Part shown: positions 27,545 to 40,647 of the stretch, in pieces
Layout: the number at the start of each line of letters is the position of its first letter
How positions within the stretch are numbered: position 1 is the first letter of the stretch
NCBI RefSeq assembly: GCF_964340395.1
Contig: NC_135566.1
Location: forward strand, 18,474,501 to 18,538,500
Direction: 5' to 3'
Source of the DNA: Glandiceps talaboti
Lineage: Eukaryota; Hemichordata; Enteropneusta; Spengelidae
DNA: 64,000 bases
The notes under the pieces: model-generated
Database searches by the model: none
The model's input: only the letters and a program-made list of their open reading frames with translations
Told to the model about the DNA's origin: nothing
Position numbers and translations under genes: made by a program

Positions 27545-28730
27545 CCACTCTTTCTCATGTAGCTAAGATACTGCCAATTTATGATCTTTGTCGTAGATGC
27601 TAGAAATACAAACAAATTCCTCACCCTACCTTTTCATCACTTAAGAAATACTGCCTTTTTTCACCATATTGTTTCAGACATTATGAAAACTCTGCTTTCC
27701 TCTTTCAATTATACCTAATTTTACATTGTGCACATTCTACCAAGTTTTTAAGACTTTCACATCAGTTTTTAAAAATTGGCAATTTTGAACTTAGCTGATC
27801 ACAGATAGATAAAAAAAGTGCAATTTTATAACCTTTCCATTTTGTATCAAGTGAAAATATTTCTATTTCGTTGAACTTGTTAAATTCCAATCATTCCATT
27901 ACTTAAATCATCAACCTTTTGCTAACTCTGAACTGCTCCACTGCCAGATTTGAAATAGTTATTTTCTCACATTGAAAATACCGCCAATTTGAACATTTAT
28001 ATTCTTGATTGGTAAAAACACTGCCAGATTTGAAGTATTTATTTTCTTAGACATTGAAAACACTGCCAAATTTGAACATTTAGTTTCATAGTAAAAACAC
28101 TACCTATTTTAAAACTCTTTCATTTCGTAGAAAATGAAAATTCTGCCAAGGTTGAATTACAAAAGTATTGACAATTTTGAACTTTGTATTTTTCTAGTGA
28201 AAATATTGCCAATTTTGGACTTTTCCATTTCTTAAACTGTAAGTGTAAAAATACTGCTAAGTTTGCACAATTTTAATTCTTGAGAATGAAAACACTGCCA
28301 AGTTTAAACCATTTATTTTCTAGACAGCACAAATACTACCAATTTCATACATTTGTACCATTTATTTTTGTAATAAGTGAAAATACTGCCAACTTTTAAC
28401 TAGTCAATGTCTCTGGTACTGAAAATTGTTCCAAAACTTAGTCATTTAGTCACTTTTTTTTAGAGAATGGAAATACTGTTAAGTTTTCACAATTTCATTT
28501 TTCAGTGAGTGAAAATACTGCCAATTTCTATCCATCATGTTAAAAAAATTATAAAGATATTCCATTTATCTATTCCGTAGTGAAGATATTCTAAACTCCT
28601 ACCCTATCGTTTCTCAGACTGAAAATACAACTAATTCTAAACCAAACTTTTCTTTCTTAGATTAACAAATTACTACTAATATCCTAAGGTTTTTTCAGAT
28701 ACTAAAAATACTGTCTATAGCTTGCCTAAT
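27545..28730 (+). repeat. Degenerate tandem array around ACTGCCAA
   Basis: About 18 diverged units, spaced roughly 30-80 bases, each resemble TTTCTTAG-A-N-TGAAAATACTGCCAAATTTGAAC. Clear units occur near 27570, 27950, 27985, 28020, 28067, 28292, 28385 and 28517. The array starts directly after the stop codon of the transposase-like gene and probably falls in its 3' UTR. It has no open frame. Confidence 0.75.
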
Positions 28731-29454
28731 CTGATTGTAGTCAGAGTATTTTCCAACTGAATGAACATGAATATTGGAGAATTGCATAATTATATTAGCG
28801 CCAGTAATATCAAAGAAAAATCGGGGAAAGTAATGGCAATTTTGAACGTTGTGACTCATATTTAGAACAGCAGAACCAGTGATGTAGGCACGCGTTGTCA
28901 TGACATAGACACATGTTGTGATGTAGAACAACAAGGGTATATATTCCATATTTTTTGGTCAACTTGGATTGTGCATGGTAGAATGTATTATAAACCATTG
29001 TTCTGATATTGTTTGGAACTAAGCAGTACAAGAATTGCAGCTATGATAAAACCAGTCTCACCTGTCTCCATTTTGATAACTACCATTCACTTGGAAGTGA
29101 TGACAAGTGACTAAAATTTTGTATGTGTCACAATTATAAACTTTGATATCAAAATTTGAAGTCCAAGAATTTTATAGATATTTCAAATTTAGTTTTTATA
29201 AAAATATGTATTTTTGTATCATAATAGTCGATCTGATGAAAATATGATGTGGTGAAAGCACCTAGATGTCTTTATTAACCTCTATTTCCATCATTTTGTA
29301 TCGTTGGTTTTGTTCTGATCTAGGTGATCGCCGCCTTTCCACATCAGATTTTAACCAGATTGCATTATAGTATGATGTTTAATTTCATAACTGCCAAGGT
29401 TTTAGCATTTGAATAATCTCGTTTTTTATACTTGATTTATATTAGAATGAAAAT

Positions 29455-29665
29455 GATATATATATATAAATATATATATATTAAATGACATCTGCACTGA
29501 CCTTTTTAATTGAGCATTTTTCAGCAGTTTACACCATATTACAAGTGAATCAACAATTGTCCAACTATTGTACATACATACATACATACATACATACACA
29601 CACGTACGTACGTACGTACGTACGTACGTACGTACGTACATACATACATACATACATACATACAT

Positions 29666-29698
<33 letters not shown>

Positions 29699-29762
29699 TA
29701 CATACATACATACATACATACAGACAGACAGACAGACAGACTGATAGACAGACTGATACATA
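29455..29762. repeat. Compound TA / CATA / CGTA / CAGA microsatellite
   Basis: TA repeats (29457-29480) are followed by CATA, a CGTA block (29600-29638), CATA, CACA, CATA and CAGA blocks. Open frames over it are artefacts. Confidence 0.93.
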
Positions 29763-29874
29763 CATACATAATTGTAGCCATAGTGCTCTGACAACCTACT
29801 CAGCAAACATGTCAAGTGGTAGATTATGTCCATTTATCGTCCTGATTGTGTACATTCATCTATCTAATTACTGA

Positions 29875-31010
29875 TTTCTTTGTGTGAAAGATAAGTTAAA
29901 ATATTATACATGTAAAACATACAGTTTTGTATATTTGGTCATAATTTTGAAGGTAAATAGGTATGGAACAAAGGTTGATATTACCACCTTAATGAAATCA
30001 CTTATTTGGGAATTGATAAATTTTGGTAGTGAAAGTAGGGGTACAATTGAAAGCTGTATGTGAAATCTGGTTTGGTTTTGTATGTATCATTTGATGTATA
30101 TTCTAACAGTGTTTCAATTTGCTAAGTACAGGATGCTATCAGTACATGAACACTCACTGCCACAGTACTGCGTTATTAAAAAAAATATTGTTTTAACAAT
30201 AAACAGACTACAACATGTGTTATGTGAATATTGCCAAAACATGGTGGATGTTGAGAAAAAAACAAAGGTGGTTTGCTTAATTTGTATCACCGTAGAGGGC
30301 GCTGCGTGACGCATAAGTATGCACTAACCGTTCTATTTTCAGAAATCAACTCTATTTGGTCATGTAAGGCATTCCTGCGAGCATGAGTAAAACGACAATT
30401 CAAAGGTTCAAATTTGAATACAGTAAAATAAAGTGTAATGACAAAATCAATGGCAGTGACATTACCACCATGCACGCTAACTATTCAAACATTTTCCCTG
30501 TAAAACTCTATTTCCCAACCCAATTTAAGAGAAAATGTGTGACGACGAATTAATTCTCTTTATCTGCTACAATTCCAAATTGTACTAAAATTTCCAGACT
30601 GTATTAAAGTTCGTCACATACAAGTTCCGTAAAAACTGTTGAACTTGTATCGCCTCTGAAATGATGTGGCCTGAGTGTAAGCCTCTGCTTCTGGCAGCTG
30701 CAGGTTGTAATACTATGATATAGTTGTCACCTTTGGTATCACGCGTTAGGCACATGCAGTGCTAAAAAAAAAGCGTGAACTCTTTATGAACTTAGGGGCG
30801 TGAGGTGTATAACTTGATGATGAATTATAATTTATTACAACAATGAAGGAATGTGTGATAATAGGCGCATTAATATAAAATATATAAAAAAAATATATAA
30901 AATATATAGGGGTTGATACCATTGTCTCGGAGTGTGAGTTCAAAAAGTCACTAAGTTCTAAAAACTTTCCGCGTTGTGCTTGTCTTTCTACCTGTCCGTT
31001 TGATTGTCTG
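29875..31010. other. Intergenic, no gene seen
   Basis: AT-rich sequence with short open frames lacking any family signal. Confidence 0.45.
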
Positions 31011-31014
31011 TCTA

Positions 31015-31075
<61 letters not shown>
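31011..31075. repeat. (GTCT)n / (GTCC)n microsatellite
   Basis: GTCT units with a short internal GTCC block. Confidence 0.9.
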
Positions 31076-31078
<3 letters not shown>

Positions 31079-31186
31079 AATCTGTCCTTTCGTTTGTTTG
31101 TTTCAATGGTATTTTTGTTAATTTATACCTAGCCCGCATATCAACGTATTCCCAGGGTGTGACGTCTACGTACCGTAATAAAAAAC

Positions 31187-31223
31187 CATAGACAGTGGAG
31201 GGGGAGACCCTCCACTGTCTATG
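31187..31223. repeat. Perfect 16-base inverted repeat, 5-base loop
   Basis: CATAGACAGTGGAGGG at 31187-31202 and its exact complement at 31208-31223, with loop GGAGA. No tract of T or A follows that would suggest a known RNA processing signal, and no gene abuts it. Confidence 0.85.
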
Positions 31224-32016
31224 AAGAAACTAACACATTTCATATCACTATACATTTAACGTCAAAAGTGTATGGCGAAATGGTCGGAACTACGTTGAAA
31301 CGTTGAATTGTTTTAAATTCCGGACTCATATTATTCCAAATATCTGTAGACCTCATCTTCCTCGAAATTCGAAATACTGGGAGATTGTATATAATTATTT
31401 TCGATGGGATTCGGAGAGATCGTCACTAACCACATTTAAAAGGTCAATCACGTTAGGTTATTATTTATACCAAGACTATTCAAACTCAAAATACAAATTT
31501 AGATTTTCCGTTCTCGTGTCTGGGGAGAATTTAATCTCGGGTCACCATTATTTTCTCTAGTGGTCTTAGTTTTTAATACATAATCTCTCCGATATAAATT
31601 TTTGAAAGCTGTTCAAATCACTGCAGGGTCATCATCCTTCTTTTTTGCTGCCCCGATACTAGTCCTGCTTGCATACGGAGTAATCCGGGACTCGGTTCTG
31701 TTTATGGTTGTGTCAGTAATATAGACCCGTACACCATCTGCAAGCTTTAAGCAGGACTACCCCTTTAATACAACATGCCTCGTGGTCTAAAGTGCAAACA
31801 CGAGCGCTGATTTTCATTTGGTCATAATTTTGTATAGTCTTGCTCTGAAAACGTTGTTTATAGCAGAAATACATGTATATGTTGTGCGGTGGAAATTGCA
31901 ATACACTTGGATCTCAAACACTTTTTGATCGTGGTCTGACCTTGCAGGGATCAATGAGCTCGTCTGATATTGAATACATCGCAGTTGTGGCTCGATCGAC
32001 CAAGCAGTACCGGGAT

Positions 32017-32130
32017 GCAGTTAGCTCTGGATGTATACGCTGCGGGGTTTCGACACGTCGGAGAGGGAAGACGTCGACGTGTCGAACCTAGTTACTAGTA
32101 GCATATATACATCCAGAGCTAGGAATGCAG
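32017..32130. mobile_element. Nested foldback element of about 114 bases
   Basis: The outer arm TAGCTCTGGATGTATA pairs with TATACATCCAGAGCTA. The inner arm GGTTTCGACACGTCG pairs with CGACGTGTCGAACC. The centre is GC-rich with GACGTCGACG. It is non-coding. It may be a tiny MITE or an excision footprint. Confidence 0.7.
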
Positions 32131-32249
32131 TATGTCAGTATGTGAGTGTGTGAGACCCTATAATGTGTGACAACATGTGTGTAAGCCTTGACGTTATCTG
32201 AAACTACAATAAAACCCCTTTAACGTGAAACATTGTATCATCTGGTACG

Positions 32250-32395
32250 ATTAAAATCTTACCAACAATTACTACGTTTTGTTGTTGAGCAAAATTACAC
32301 AATCATTGCATTTTAATCATATTTTGTGGATTACCAATTGCCACGTTCTCTTATTGTGAGCAATTTTTTTTATTAAGATTTTTGTCGAGCCAGAC
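32250..32395. mobile_element. MITE-like element, family D (copy 2, short)
   Basis: AAAATCTTACCAACAA near 32253 and TTAAGATTTTTGTCGAGC near 32373 are diverged versions of the family D ends. GAGCCAGACGAC at the right end matches GCCAGACGAC inside the 13.2 kb copy. Confidence 0.55.
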
Positions 32396-34264
32396 GACTT
32401 TCTGTGTCAGGTTACTGAATTCTATTCAGTAGTCGGTAACCTATACTCTGCTCTGACGTCAGCAGTTTCTGATCCCGATGACGAAAACTACCCTCTGCTC
32501 GTTTTTTTTTAGTTTTGGTATGTCGCCACTCTGACGCGTACGACCACCTGTTAGTCACAGGTTAATGGTGTACGTGTGGGGTCTTGTATTTTTTTGGTCT
32601 TTGTTCCTCCTTCCAGTAAAAGGTTGATATTCACAACAATTTAAAAAAAAAATCATTGTACAATTTTTAAACACTTGTTTTCAATAGAAAAATCCCCTAA
32701 AATACAACTGCGTGATACAAGACCTAAAAAATTGTTTGTTCCCAGTTACCCGACCCATCTAGTTTTTCACTGCCGACCCTAAACATTTTGTTAACGTATT
32801 CAAGCAAAAAAATAACAAAGTCGCTAAATTGTGAAGTCTTGAGAGAAATAGTTTATGCGGAAACTCACATCAACTTAAAAAGACCATATAAAACTGTTCT
32901 TCCAATCTGTAATGGCTGATGGGAAGAAACCAATCACACGGAGACCATATGGAAAACAACAGAAAACATAACTACCTGAACTAGACACTCACACATGAAA
33001 ATATTTTTTTTTTAAATTTACCTACCCCACCTATTCTAAGATTGAGTGTAGTGGGAACCACATAAGTTTTTGATAGTCCCAAAGACTGAAAGAACTGCCA
33101 GTTACATTGCCAGAAAAAATGTAACAACAACACCGAAGTGTCACGTATTGGAAGCATGACTAGAAACCGCAGAGATAACCATTAGCTTTCTGTAAACTTG
33201 GAAGCGTGATTTTGGACAGCCCCTCTCAGTGATGAATTGCTAATATACTATAAATAGTTTAGGTAAACAGTTATATGTTGATGACCCAAAAAAACATACC
33301 ATTATTTATATGATATTGCGATAGTTTCGTGAAATAGTTTCCGAGTCAAGGCCATCATTTATATAAAGCAAAGCAAAGCAAATGGAAACATTTTCTTTTA
33401 TAATTTTTATTATTGATTATTTACTTGAATTTAAACTCAGCACTTTTTGTCTTCAATATATTATATATTTAACACTTGAACAACACTTTATGTAAAAGGT
33501 TCAGTTCAGATTCGTTACTTCGGTGGATTTCTAAGATATGTAGAGCTACATTGGATCGTGTGGTAGAAAGTGACGTCACGAAGAGACATGCACCAAAGTT
33601 GATCTGTGCTACTGGTATACATACAGCAAAACACTCAAATATGTATTTTCTCAACAAGTTAAAGTTATAGTATTCAATGCACTATCGAGGCTTAACATTC
33701 CCATCCTCCTAGCTAGCTTTCAACTTGCCCAAGCTCTTCCTAACAAGCGTTTTCGAAAGCTGATTGATGTCACAAGTCCAAGACCACCAAACAAAGGTTT
33801 AAAGTTAAATTAGGTTATCCTAATAACTAAATACACTCAGTTTTGCACTGTCATATTTGGGCGTGACGGAAATATGCAAAAGATTTCAAATTGTGAACTA
33901 AATGGGAACCTTATTCGTCATTGCTCCGAAAGATATTTGATTGAATTGAAGTTCTGGATGAAGTTATAAAATTAATCTACATATATCATAAATAAAAGAT
34001 AAAAATGTATCAATGGTAGTTTCCTGGCCATATGCAATGTGCCACATGCATGATTGTTAACAGACGCTAACTTGATTATGCTATTTAGTACGAACAAAGA
34101 AATGTCAACAAAAAGTAGTAGCATTATATTGGCATTGTTAGACAGACAAAGAGAGACAAAGACAGAGACAGACGAGATGGTTTTTTATTGTTTACAATAT
34201 AAAATATTATACATGTGTCAATCTGTTGCAATTCATTAAGTAGACTTGGTCGATGTTGTTTCAT
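32396..34264. other. Intergenic, no gene seen
   Basis: AT-rich sequence; no open frame with recognisable features on either strand. Confidence 0.45.
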
Positions 34265-34358
34265 ATTGATTTTTCAAGTAGGAATCATGATAAATTTGTT
34301 TTATAAATCAAAAATCAAAAATAAATATCCAATCCTCATCCATATGACCACTTTAACC
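34265..34358. mobile_element. Family A foldback element, right half only
   Basis: GATTTTTCAAGTAGGAATCA through ATCCATATGACCACTTTAA matches the right arm of the element at 5165-5503. The left arm is missing. Confidence 0.7.
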
Positions 34359-35398
34359 TCCCTGTTTCCATAGGCAACCCTTAGACACTCTTCATGTGAA
34401 ATCAAAGTATATAAAGGATAGTAAAGTAGTACAGTTCAAGCAAACAAATAAACAAACCAAGCAAACAAACAAACAACAACAGTGACCATGACAACAACAT
34501 TGCTCAAATGTCGTTGTTATATCGAAACCGTGAAACGCGCGTTTCTACCCTTTAACTTCGATAAAGGGGAACAGTAGCTTATACTGAGTTGGTGAAAAAA
34601 ACACCCTGTTTATCAATACCTTATCTATATAACACGTGGATGGACAGTTTAAACGTTAGCTGTAATCTATACTTAGAACATGGTTACATGTAAATGGACG
34701 AAGATAAAGTAACTGAACAGACATGATAGCAATGTAAAATTATCACCAATTGCAACACAACCATGACCCACACTCCAAAACACTCGACACGGTTGTCTGA
34801 GATACGACCAGGAACATGTTACCATACTAGCGACTTTTCCCCCAAATGAAATACGTGTAAGTTTCAACGTACTGTTCGCCATAGCTTAAACAGGCACCGT
34901 CTTATAGCCCTTACCGTTCCTACTGAGGATTTTAAATATACAATACAATAAAATATATTTTCTTTCATATATATACATTTATTTCACCTATTTACAATGT
35001 TACAGTACTTTTATCCCCTATGTATCGGATTAAATCGACTCACAGCGCTATCTGACAAATGACAAAGAGGACGTCAGCATACAACACATTCTCTTGGAAA
35101 TCAAACCAGATTGGCTAGTCTAAGTAATCTGTCGTGTAAAGCCTGCCCAATACACTTCTATCTACCAAACGACATATGTACAAATTTAATATATTGATAT
35201 GTTCTGTGATCAATTAACAAATTATTAAATAACTCGAGAGAAGATTGTGGTGTCGCTTATATTAAAGCTGGCAAAAAATCATAACATTGTACGAAGCGTT
35301 ACTGTAACATGCCAATTGCAACAGATGATAGTTTGATATATCTATATACCGACGTACATTGTATTTTGTAGTATTCTAATACTTAGCGCTCGCACATA
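34359..35398. other. Intergenic, no gene seen
   Basis: No coding signal. A short CAAA-rich run lies near 34440-34480. Confidence 0.45.
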
Positions 35399-35418
35399 CG
35401 CACACACGCACGCACGCA

Positions 35419-35464
<46 letters not shown>
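35399..35464. repeat. (CA)n microsatellite
   Basis: CGCA units lead into an uninterrupted CA run. Confidence 0.92.
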
Positions 35465-35466
<2 letters not shown>

Positions 35467-35742
35467 TAAATGTACCAGTTGTAGTAAATCATTAGGGTAA
35501 TATTATCTAACAAAATCAATCCTTACGAAGTCCAACTCGACGATCGAGTGTGCTGCTCGTGGAATGAGAAGTTCATGGACACAGGTCATAAAATATGTAG
35601 AATTCTGTACAATTGTTACCATGGTGAAGTTGTACAAAAGTTACTATTGTAAAGTATTAATTATATTGTTCTGCTTTAGGGACACATTGACATGTTGCAT
35701 GATTAGTCCGTAGACCCTCCAAGTGAGGGTCTGTCATATCAT

Positions 35743-35935
35743 TTCATATCACACCACACCACACCACACCACATATCACACCACACCACACCACACCACA
35801 CCACATCACATCACATCACATATCACACCACACCACATCACACCACACCACACCACACCACATCACATCACATCACATCACATCACATATCACACCACAC
35901 CACACCACACCACATCACACCACATCCCATCACAT
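35743..35935. repeat. CACAC / ATCAC pentanucleotide array
   Basis: Blocks of ACCAC and ATCAC units alternate with TATCACACC junctions, suggesting a higher-order repeat of about 60 bases. A short run of the same ATCAC unit occurs at 379-400. Confidence 0.88.
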
Positions 35936-36105
35936 TATATCAAATTACAACTGAAAAAGGCTAATATAATAGCCTATGAACTGATCAATGTAAATGGATC
36001 AGCAAACTTCGCTGGTCTTCGTTCACAAACTAAGACAACGTATATTGATTGACAGAGGGGTGGGGTGGGCACAGGGAACCCAGGAACCATGTGTGACAAA
36101 CAAAA

Positions 36106-36210
36106 CAAAAAACAAAAACAAACAAACAAACAAACAAACAAACAAACAAACAAACAAACAAACAAACAAACAAACAACAAATAAATAAATAAATAAATAA
36201 ATAAATAAAC
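36106..36210. repeat. (AAAC)n and (AAAT)n microsatellite
   Basis: A CAAA block (36118-36178) is followed by an AAAT block. Confidence 0.9.
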
Positions 36211-36906
36211 TATCAAATAAATGACAAATGAACAAGCAAACGAACGACAAGTATAGGGACAAATAAAATAATTAAATAAACCAGCAAATAAACAGATACT
36301 CGTGGGGGTATACTAGATATGTTTTTTGTACCCATCACTGTGGTTTTTTTTTATAGTTTTTGTTTTGTTTGTCACACGGTTCCTGGGTCCCCCCCTGTGG
36401 GGTGGTGTGGGGTAGGGTTTTGAACATTTGCCTGTAACAAGATCTATCAAAATATCTCAAAATATCACGTGACACATGAAGTTGTAACCAAAGCACTGTA
36501 CATCTGTACTAGTCTTGTGTTTCCGATGTGGTATCAACAGTCACGTAGATATTCGGATATATCGGCAAGTCGTCACAGTTTGTCTACTACACACTGTGAC
36601 AGTTCCACGTGTGTCTACTTCGCACACTGTGACAGCTTCACATGTAACCTTTTTACAAATAGATTCAGAAATTATGACATCATACAGAAGAGTAACTTCA
36701 GTAAAGTGACAAAAGTGGAGATTTGTGAAGTCATAGCTTGACTTGTCAACAAAGGGCATAACATGTAACTTATTAATATTATACAGATATGAAAGAAAAA
36801 GAAACATGACATAAATAAGAGCTTAGTTGAAAATTAAAAGAACACAGTATTGGCACACATTAGATTTTACATACATACACACACATACATTTACACACAC
36901 ACACAT

Positions 36907-36937
<31 letters not shown>

Positions 36938-37202
36938 TACATACATACACACATACATACATACATACATACATGCATTCGCAGTCTCGTTACATTTCCA
37001 AAACCCACTGAAATGGTCTACTGAATTTCTACAGTACACCCGTATCATCAAAGTCAAACAGAATACAGCAACATTCAATATTAAAACTTTGATGTCATCA
37101 TGACTGTCATAACAACTGGCAGAAGCTATACACGAACTCATTGCATGCTCCTGCTCGCACTGCAACAATCACACAATGTGTGAACGACCTTTCGTGTTGT
37201 GT
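36211..37202. other. Intergenic upstream of BCKDK
   Basis: Contains two copies of CACACTGTGACAG (36590-36636) spaced about 34 bases apart and a CATA/CA array at 36867-36975. No gene seen. Confidence 0.5.
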
Positions 37203-37735
37203 TGTGATTGGTTAGGTAGTTAGCACAAGTGGGTAGTTGTAAGCGACATTTCTATTGGTGGGTCATTGGGATGTATATTTGTCATCGTTAGTAAAATATG
37301 GAGAAATAAATCTATTTAGAAGCTCTAAATTATTTTATTAAAACAATTTGTTAAATTGAGTTATCTAAGCTATTCAAAGTCTGGATAAAATGCTTTTTTA
37401 CTCAACAGACAACTAAAAAAACAAAAGAACAGACGACACGTGACAACCAATACATGGACATTTTACAAACATTAAACGCAAGAGGGCCCCTGCATTGTGA
37501 TTGGATTAACGGTTAAGTCAAAGGTCATATATTTACATTTTATTAAAACTGGACACACAGTCGAATCGAAATCATACCTAAAACGAACAGCTAGCAGAGA
37601 ATGGGTGAAGAGGGGCGAGAATTTTACGCCCAAACAAAGACTTTTTACGGAAAGCCTGATATGAACTTTAAGAAGAGGAGTTAATGTTTAGTTTTATTTT
37701 AGTTTACTGTTAATTTATTGCACTTTAAAAGCACC
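37203..37735 (+). promoter_or_regulatory. Probable BCKDK promoter region with five CCAAT boxes
   Basis: CCAAT pentamers (either strand) lie at 37207-37211, 37254-37258, 37265-37269, 37447-37451 and 37500-37504, all within 530 bases of the BCKDK start codon. No TATA box is placed clearly. Clustered CCAAT boxes are typical NF-Y targets at housekeeping promoters, which fits a metabolic kinase. The 5' UTR probably lies in 37560-37735; no start-site data are available. The start codon context AGCACCATGT is acceptable. Confidence 0.45.
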
Positions 37736-40589
37736 ATGTTGCAGGGAAAGTCGAGTCGTTTCCTCCTGTGTTCGCGTTCGCTACTTCAAGTTCAAAATTT
37801 GTCAGCTGAAAATCTTCCAACGGCGTCTGCTGCTGTTAATTTAAGACGAACACTAACGACTTTGGAGCAGGCTGAAGCAAGAGAAAGGAATAGATCAGTC
37901 ACATCCTTTTATAATCAAAGTGCCATAGACGCAGTCTCAGAAAAGGTAAGAATTGAAAGTTGATCGTCCGCGTGGTCTTACTCTCAGTAATGTTGTCAAT
38001 AACACTCTCTTTTCGACGGTCTGTGAAAATTTCCCTGACAATGAAAAAAGGGGTGGGGTGGACGATGGCCAAGTGTTTTGATGTTTTTCGTATACTTTCT
38101 CTAAACGTCACGTTTACTACCATAAAGTCATGCAACTCTCATCAGTACAGTCCATTCAGCCGTCGTAAACAAGGGTGAAGCTATTGCGGTTTGCTGCATC
38201 ATGGATTATTTGGAGAGATTTCATCATCTTTTTTATAGCAGTTGGCAAAAAAGTGGATTTTTTCACAATGAGAAAATATTATTCGTAAATTTGGCATTCA
38301 GATGAAATTTGTCTCTCGGATCATATGAATGACCGATTTTCGTATGAGTCATCATTATCATTGTCATTGTGTGGGCAAGGATGTGTACACTTTTGCGATA
38401 ATTTTCCCTTCTGTCATGAAAAAAAAAACACGTTGACCTGGTAACCATTGAAATACAGTGAAACCACTATGCAACCTGCCACCATCTACAGTTCGTAGAC
38501 GTCGAAGAATTATTGTCTTAACAATAATTGATGCAATTTATCAAAAAAATATTAATGATTCTTAAACAAAAATATCAGTAAAATTATAATTAAAATTATT
38601 GAAAAAAAGAGCAGAATATTGCCTTGTTTTGAATATGTAGATGTTAGCTTTTACCAGTAACCTTTGTATAGTATTAGTAAAACTATTCCAATTTTAAGAC
38701 CAAAATAGATAGGAAGAAAGTATAAAGATGGAAAAGAAAATATATTTTAGTCGAAAGTGAGGTAATTTGATAAATAATAATAATTATTTCAGACTGTTTC
38801 AGTGAAGATTAACTGACATGATGTTACAGAATACAGTGTGTGTATGAAACAGAAGTAGTATTTTCAATTACCAAAAGTATGTAGGTCACTGTTGTTTTTC
38901 ACTGGATAGGTGACTTTATGCACGTGTACAGGTTCTGAGGGTCTCTTCAAAATGAAGAGGTCAATATATTATTAGGCCAGGGTTGATATTTGAAGACAGC
39001 TGTCATTTTATATGAACCCAATCTACCAGCTGATTATCCCATAATGCAACTGGCCAACCTCATCAAAAATGCGCCATTGTGTTCAGAGAAAAACAAAAAA
39101 AATAGGTCAATGCCAAGAGTCATCGTCATAGCGATATAAAAATTCAAGTATTCATATTACCAGCTGTTGTGAATTTCTGTCAGATATGGCTTTACTGATA
39201 TTTTTATGAAACATTGGGTCATATTTATCAATCAAGTGCTGCTAGACTTGGTATTGAAAAACACATCAACAGTATTAATTGGTTTGATATGAGTCCTTAT
39301 CTGTGTATCTTCAGTTTAATATCTGTTGGAATGTGCGTGTTTTTTTTTAAGCTGAGCGTTGCACGCGTTGCATACAAGCAATGCAGTGTTTTTCACAGTG
39401 AGAAAGAGATGTCAGCTGAAATAGCATAAATCTATGGGAGTGCAGTGAATGGGCACAGACTGCACTAGACTGTAGCTCTACCCTCATCAGGACTTGAGTT
39501 TTTAGGAAGCATTTTTAAAATGTCATGGTAATTATTAATTGATTCACCTGCATACTGTATAACTTGACAAAATGCAGAAACCAAATGGATGACATTTTTC
39601 CGTTGTTCAGGATGTGAATATACTAAATAGTTATATAGGAATATCCAGGAATGAGTCATTTCCTTGAATCAGCTAGTCATTCACAAAATAATGTATGAGA
39701 TTTGAGAATAATCCAGGACGCTGTCTTGAATATTTGATAAAGGGACACTTGTCATATATTTTCTTTTTAAAAAAAGTAAACTTTTTTGAATAATTGAAAC
39801 CTTATTGTCAGTTTCGTGAATTTTGAATTTTTAAAAAGTTGTACATGTTTTTTAAAATATTCAAAATTTTAATTATACTGATTCACCATTTCTATAGTAT
39901 AAATTTTAAAACTATTCACCACAGCTGCTAATAGAGGTGATACTTGTATACTTCCATGCTAATGACCTCTTACATGTAAACACTTGTCCTTATTAGACAC
40001 AGGAAGTGATGCACTGTGTTACTCACTATGTGTCAAGGTAGTCTTTTGTATGTTAATGACATGCAGCAGCCAATCCCTTTGTCTAAAATAAATTAATTCC
40101 AAAAGGGGGTCATACCAGAACAAAGAAGTTAATAACATAGTAATTTGTTTCTATCCAAATGCATCAGTCTTGCTTTGTACTAATTTTGCACTTTCAATTG
40201 TATGCAAATGGTGATTCAGGGTGGCCTGATGTCATTGTCCAATAGCATCTCATGTGCAGGGAGAGTTGGGATGTATTTAGTGCTCCTATGCAGTATAAAT
40301 GGCCTTCAATTTCTAATGATTTGTATGCTAATGGGTCTTTTCAGTTAGTAGATGAAATTAGATGATGAAAAAATGGTTAGTTTGACAAGCAAATTTCAGC
40401 CAATTTCAGGCAGCCTCAAAAGTGTAGACAATAACAGATAATATGCAAATTTATATTGAGTTATTCTTTAGAACAAATAGTGTGCATAAATTAACTATAT
40501 CAATTAAAATTTCACTCTGTATTAGATTATGCAAAAAGTGATTATAGTGATTGTATTTGAATTATCTTTTAATATGGTAAGCATGTATG

Positions 40590-40647
<58 letters not shown>

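Noticed and set aside
29426-29874. Tyr-Ile-His-Thr and Met-Tyr-Val-Cys open frames
   Set aside because: They are CATA/CGTA/CAGA microsatellite artefacts; similar frames at 3607-3930, 36823-37024 and 49475-49950 were dropped for the same reason.
31187-31223. Bacterial-style rho-independent terminator
   Set aside because: The DNA is clearly eukaryotic, no T-tract follows, and no gene ends there.
35743-35935. CRISPR-like or telomeric array
   Set aside because: There are no spacers and the unit is a pentanucleotide satellite; it is not a telomere repeat.
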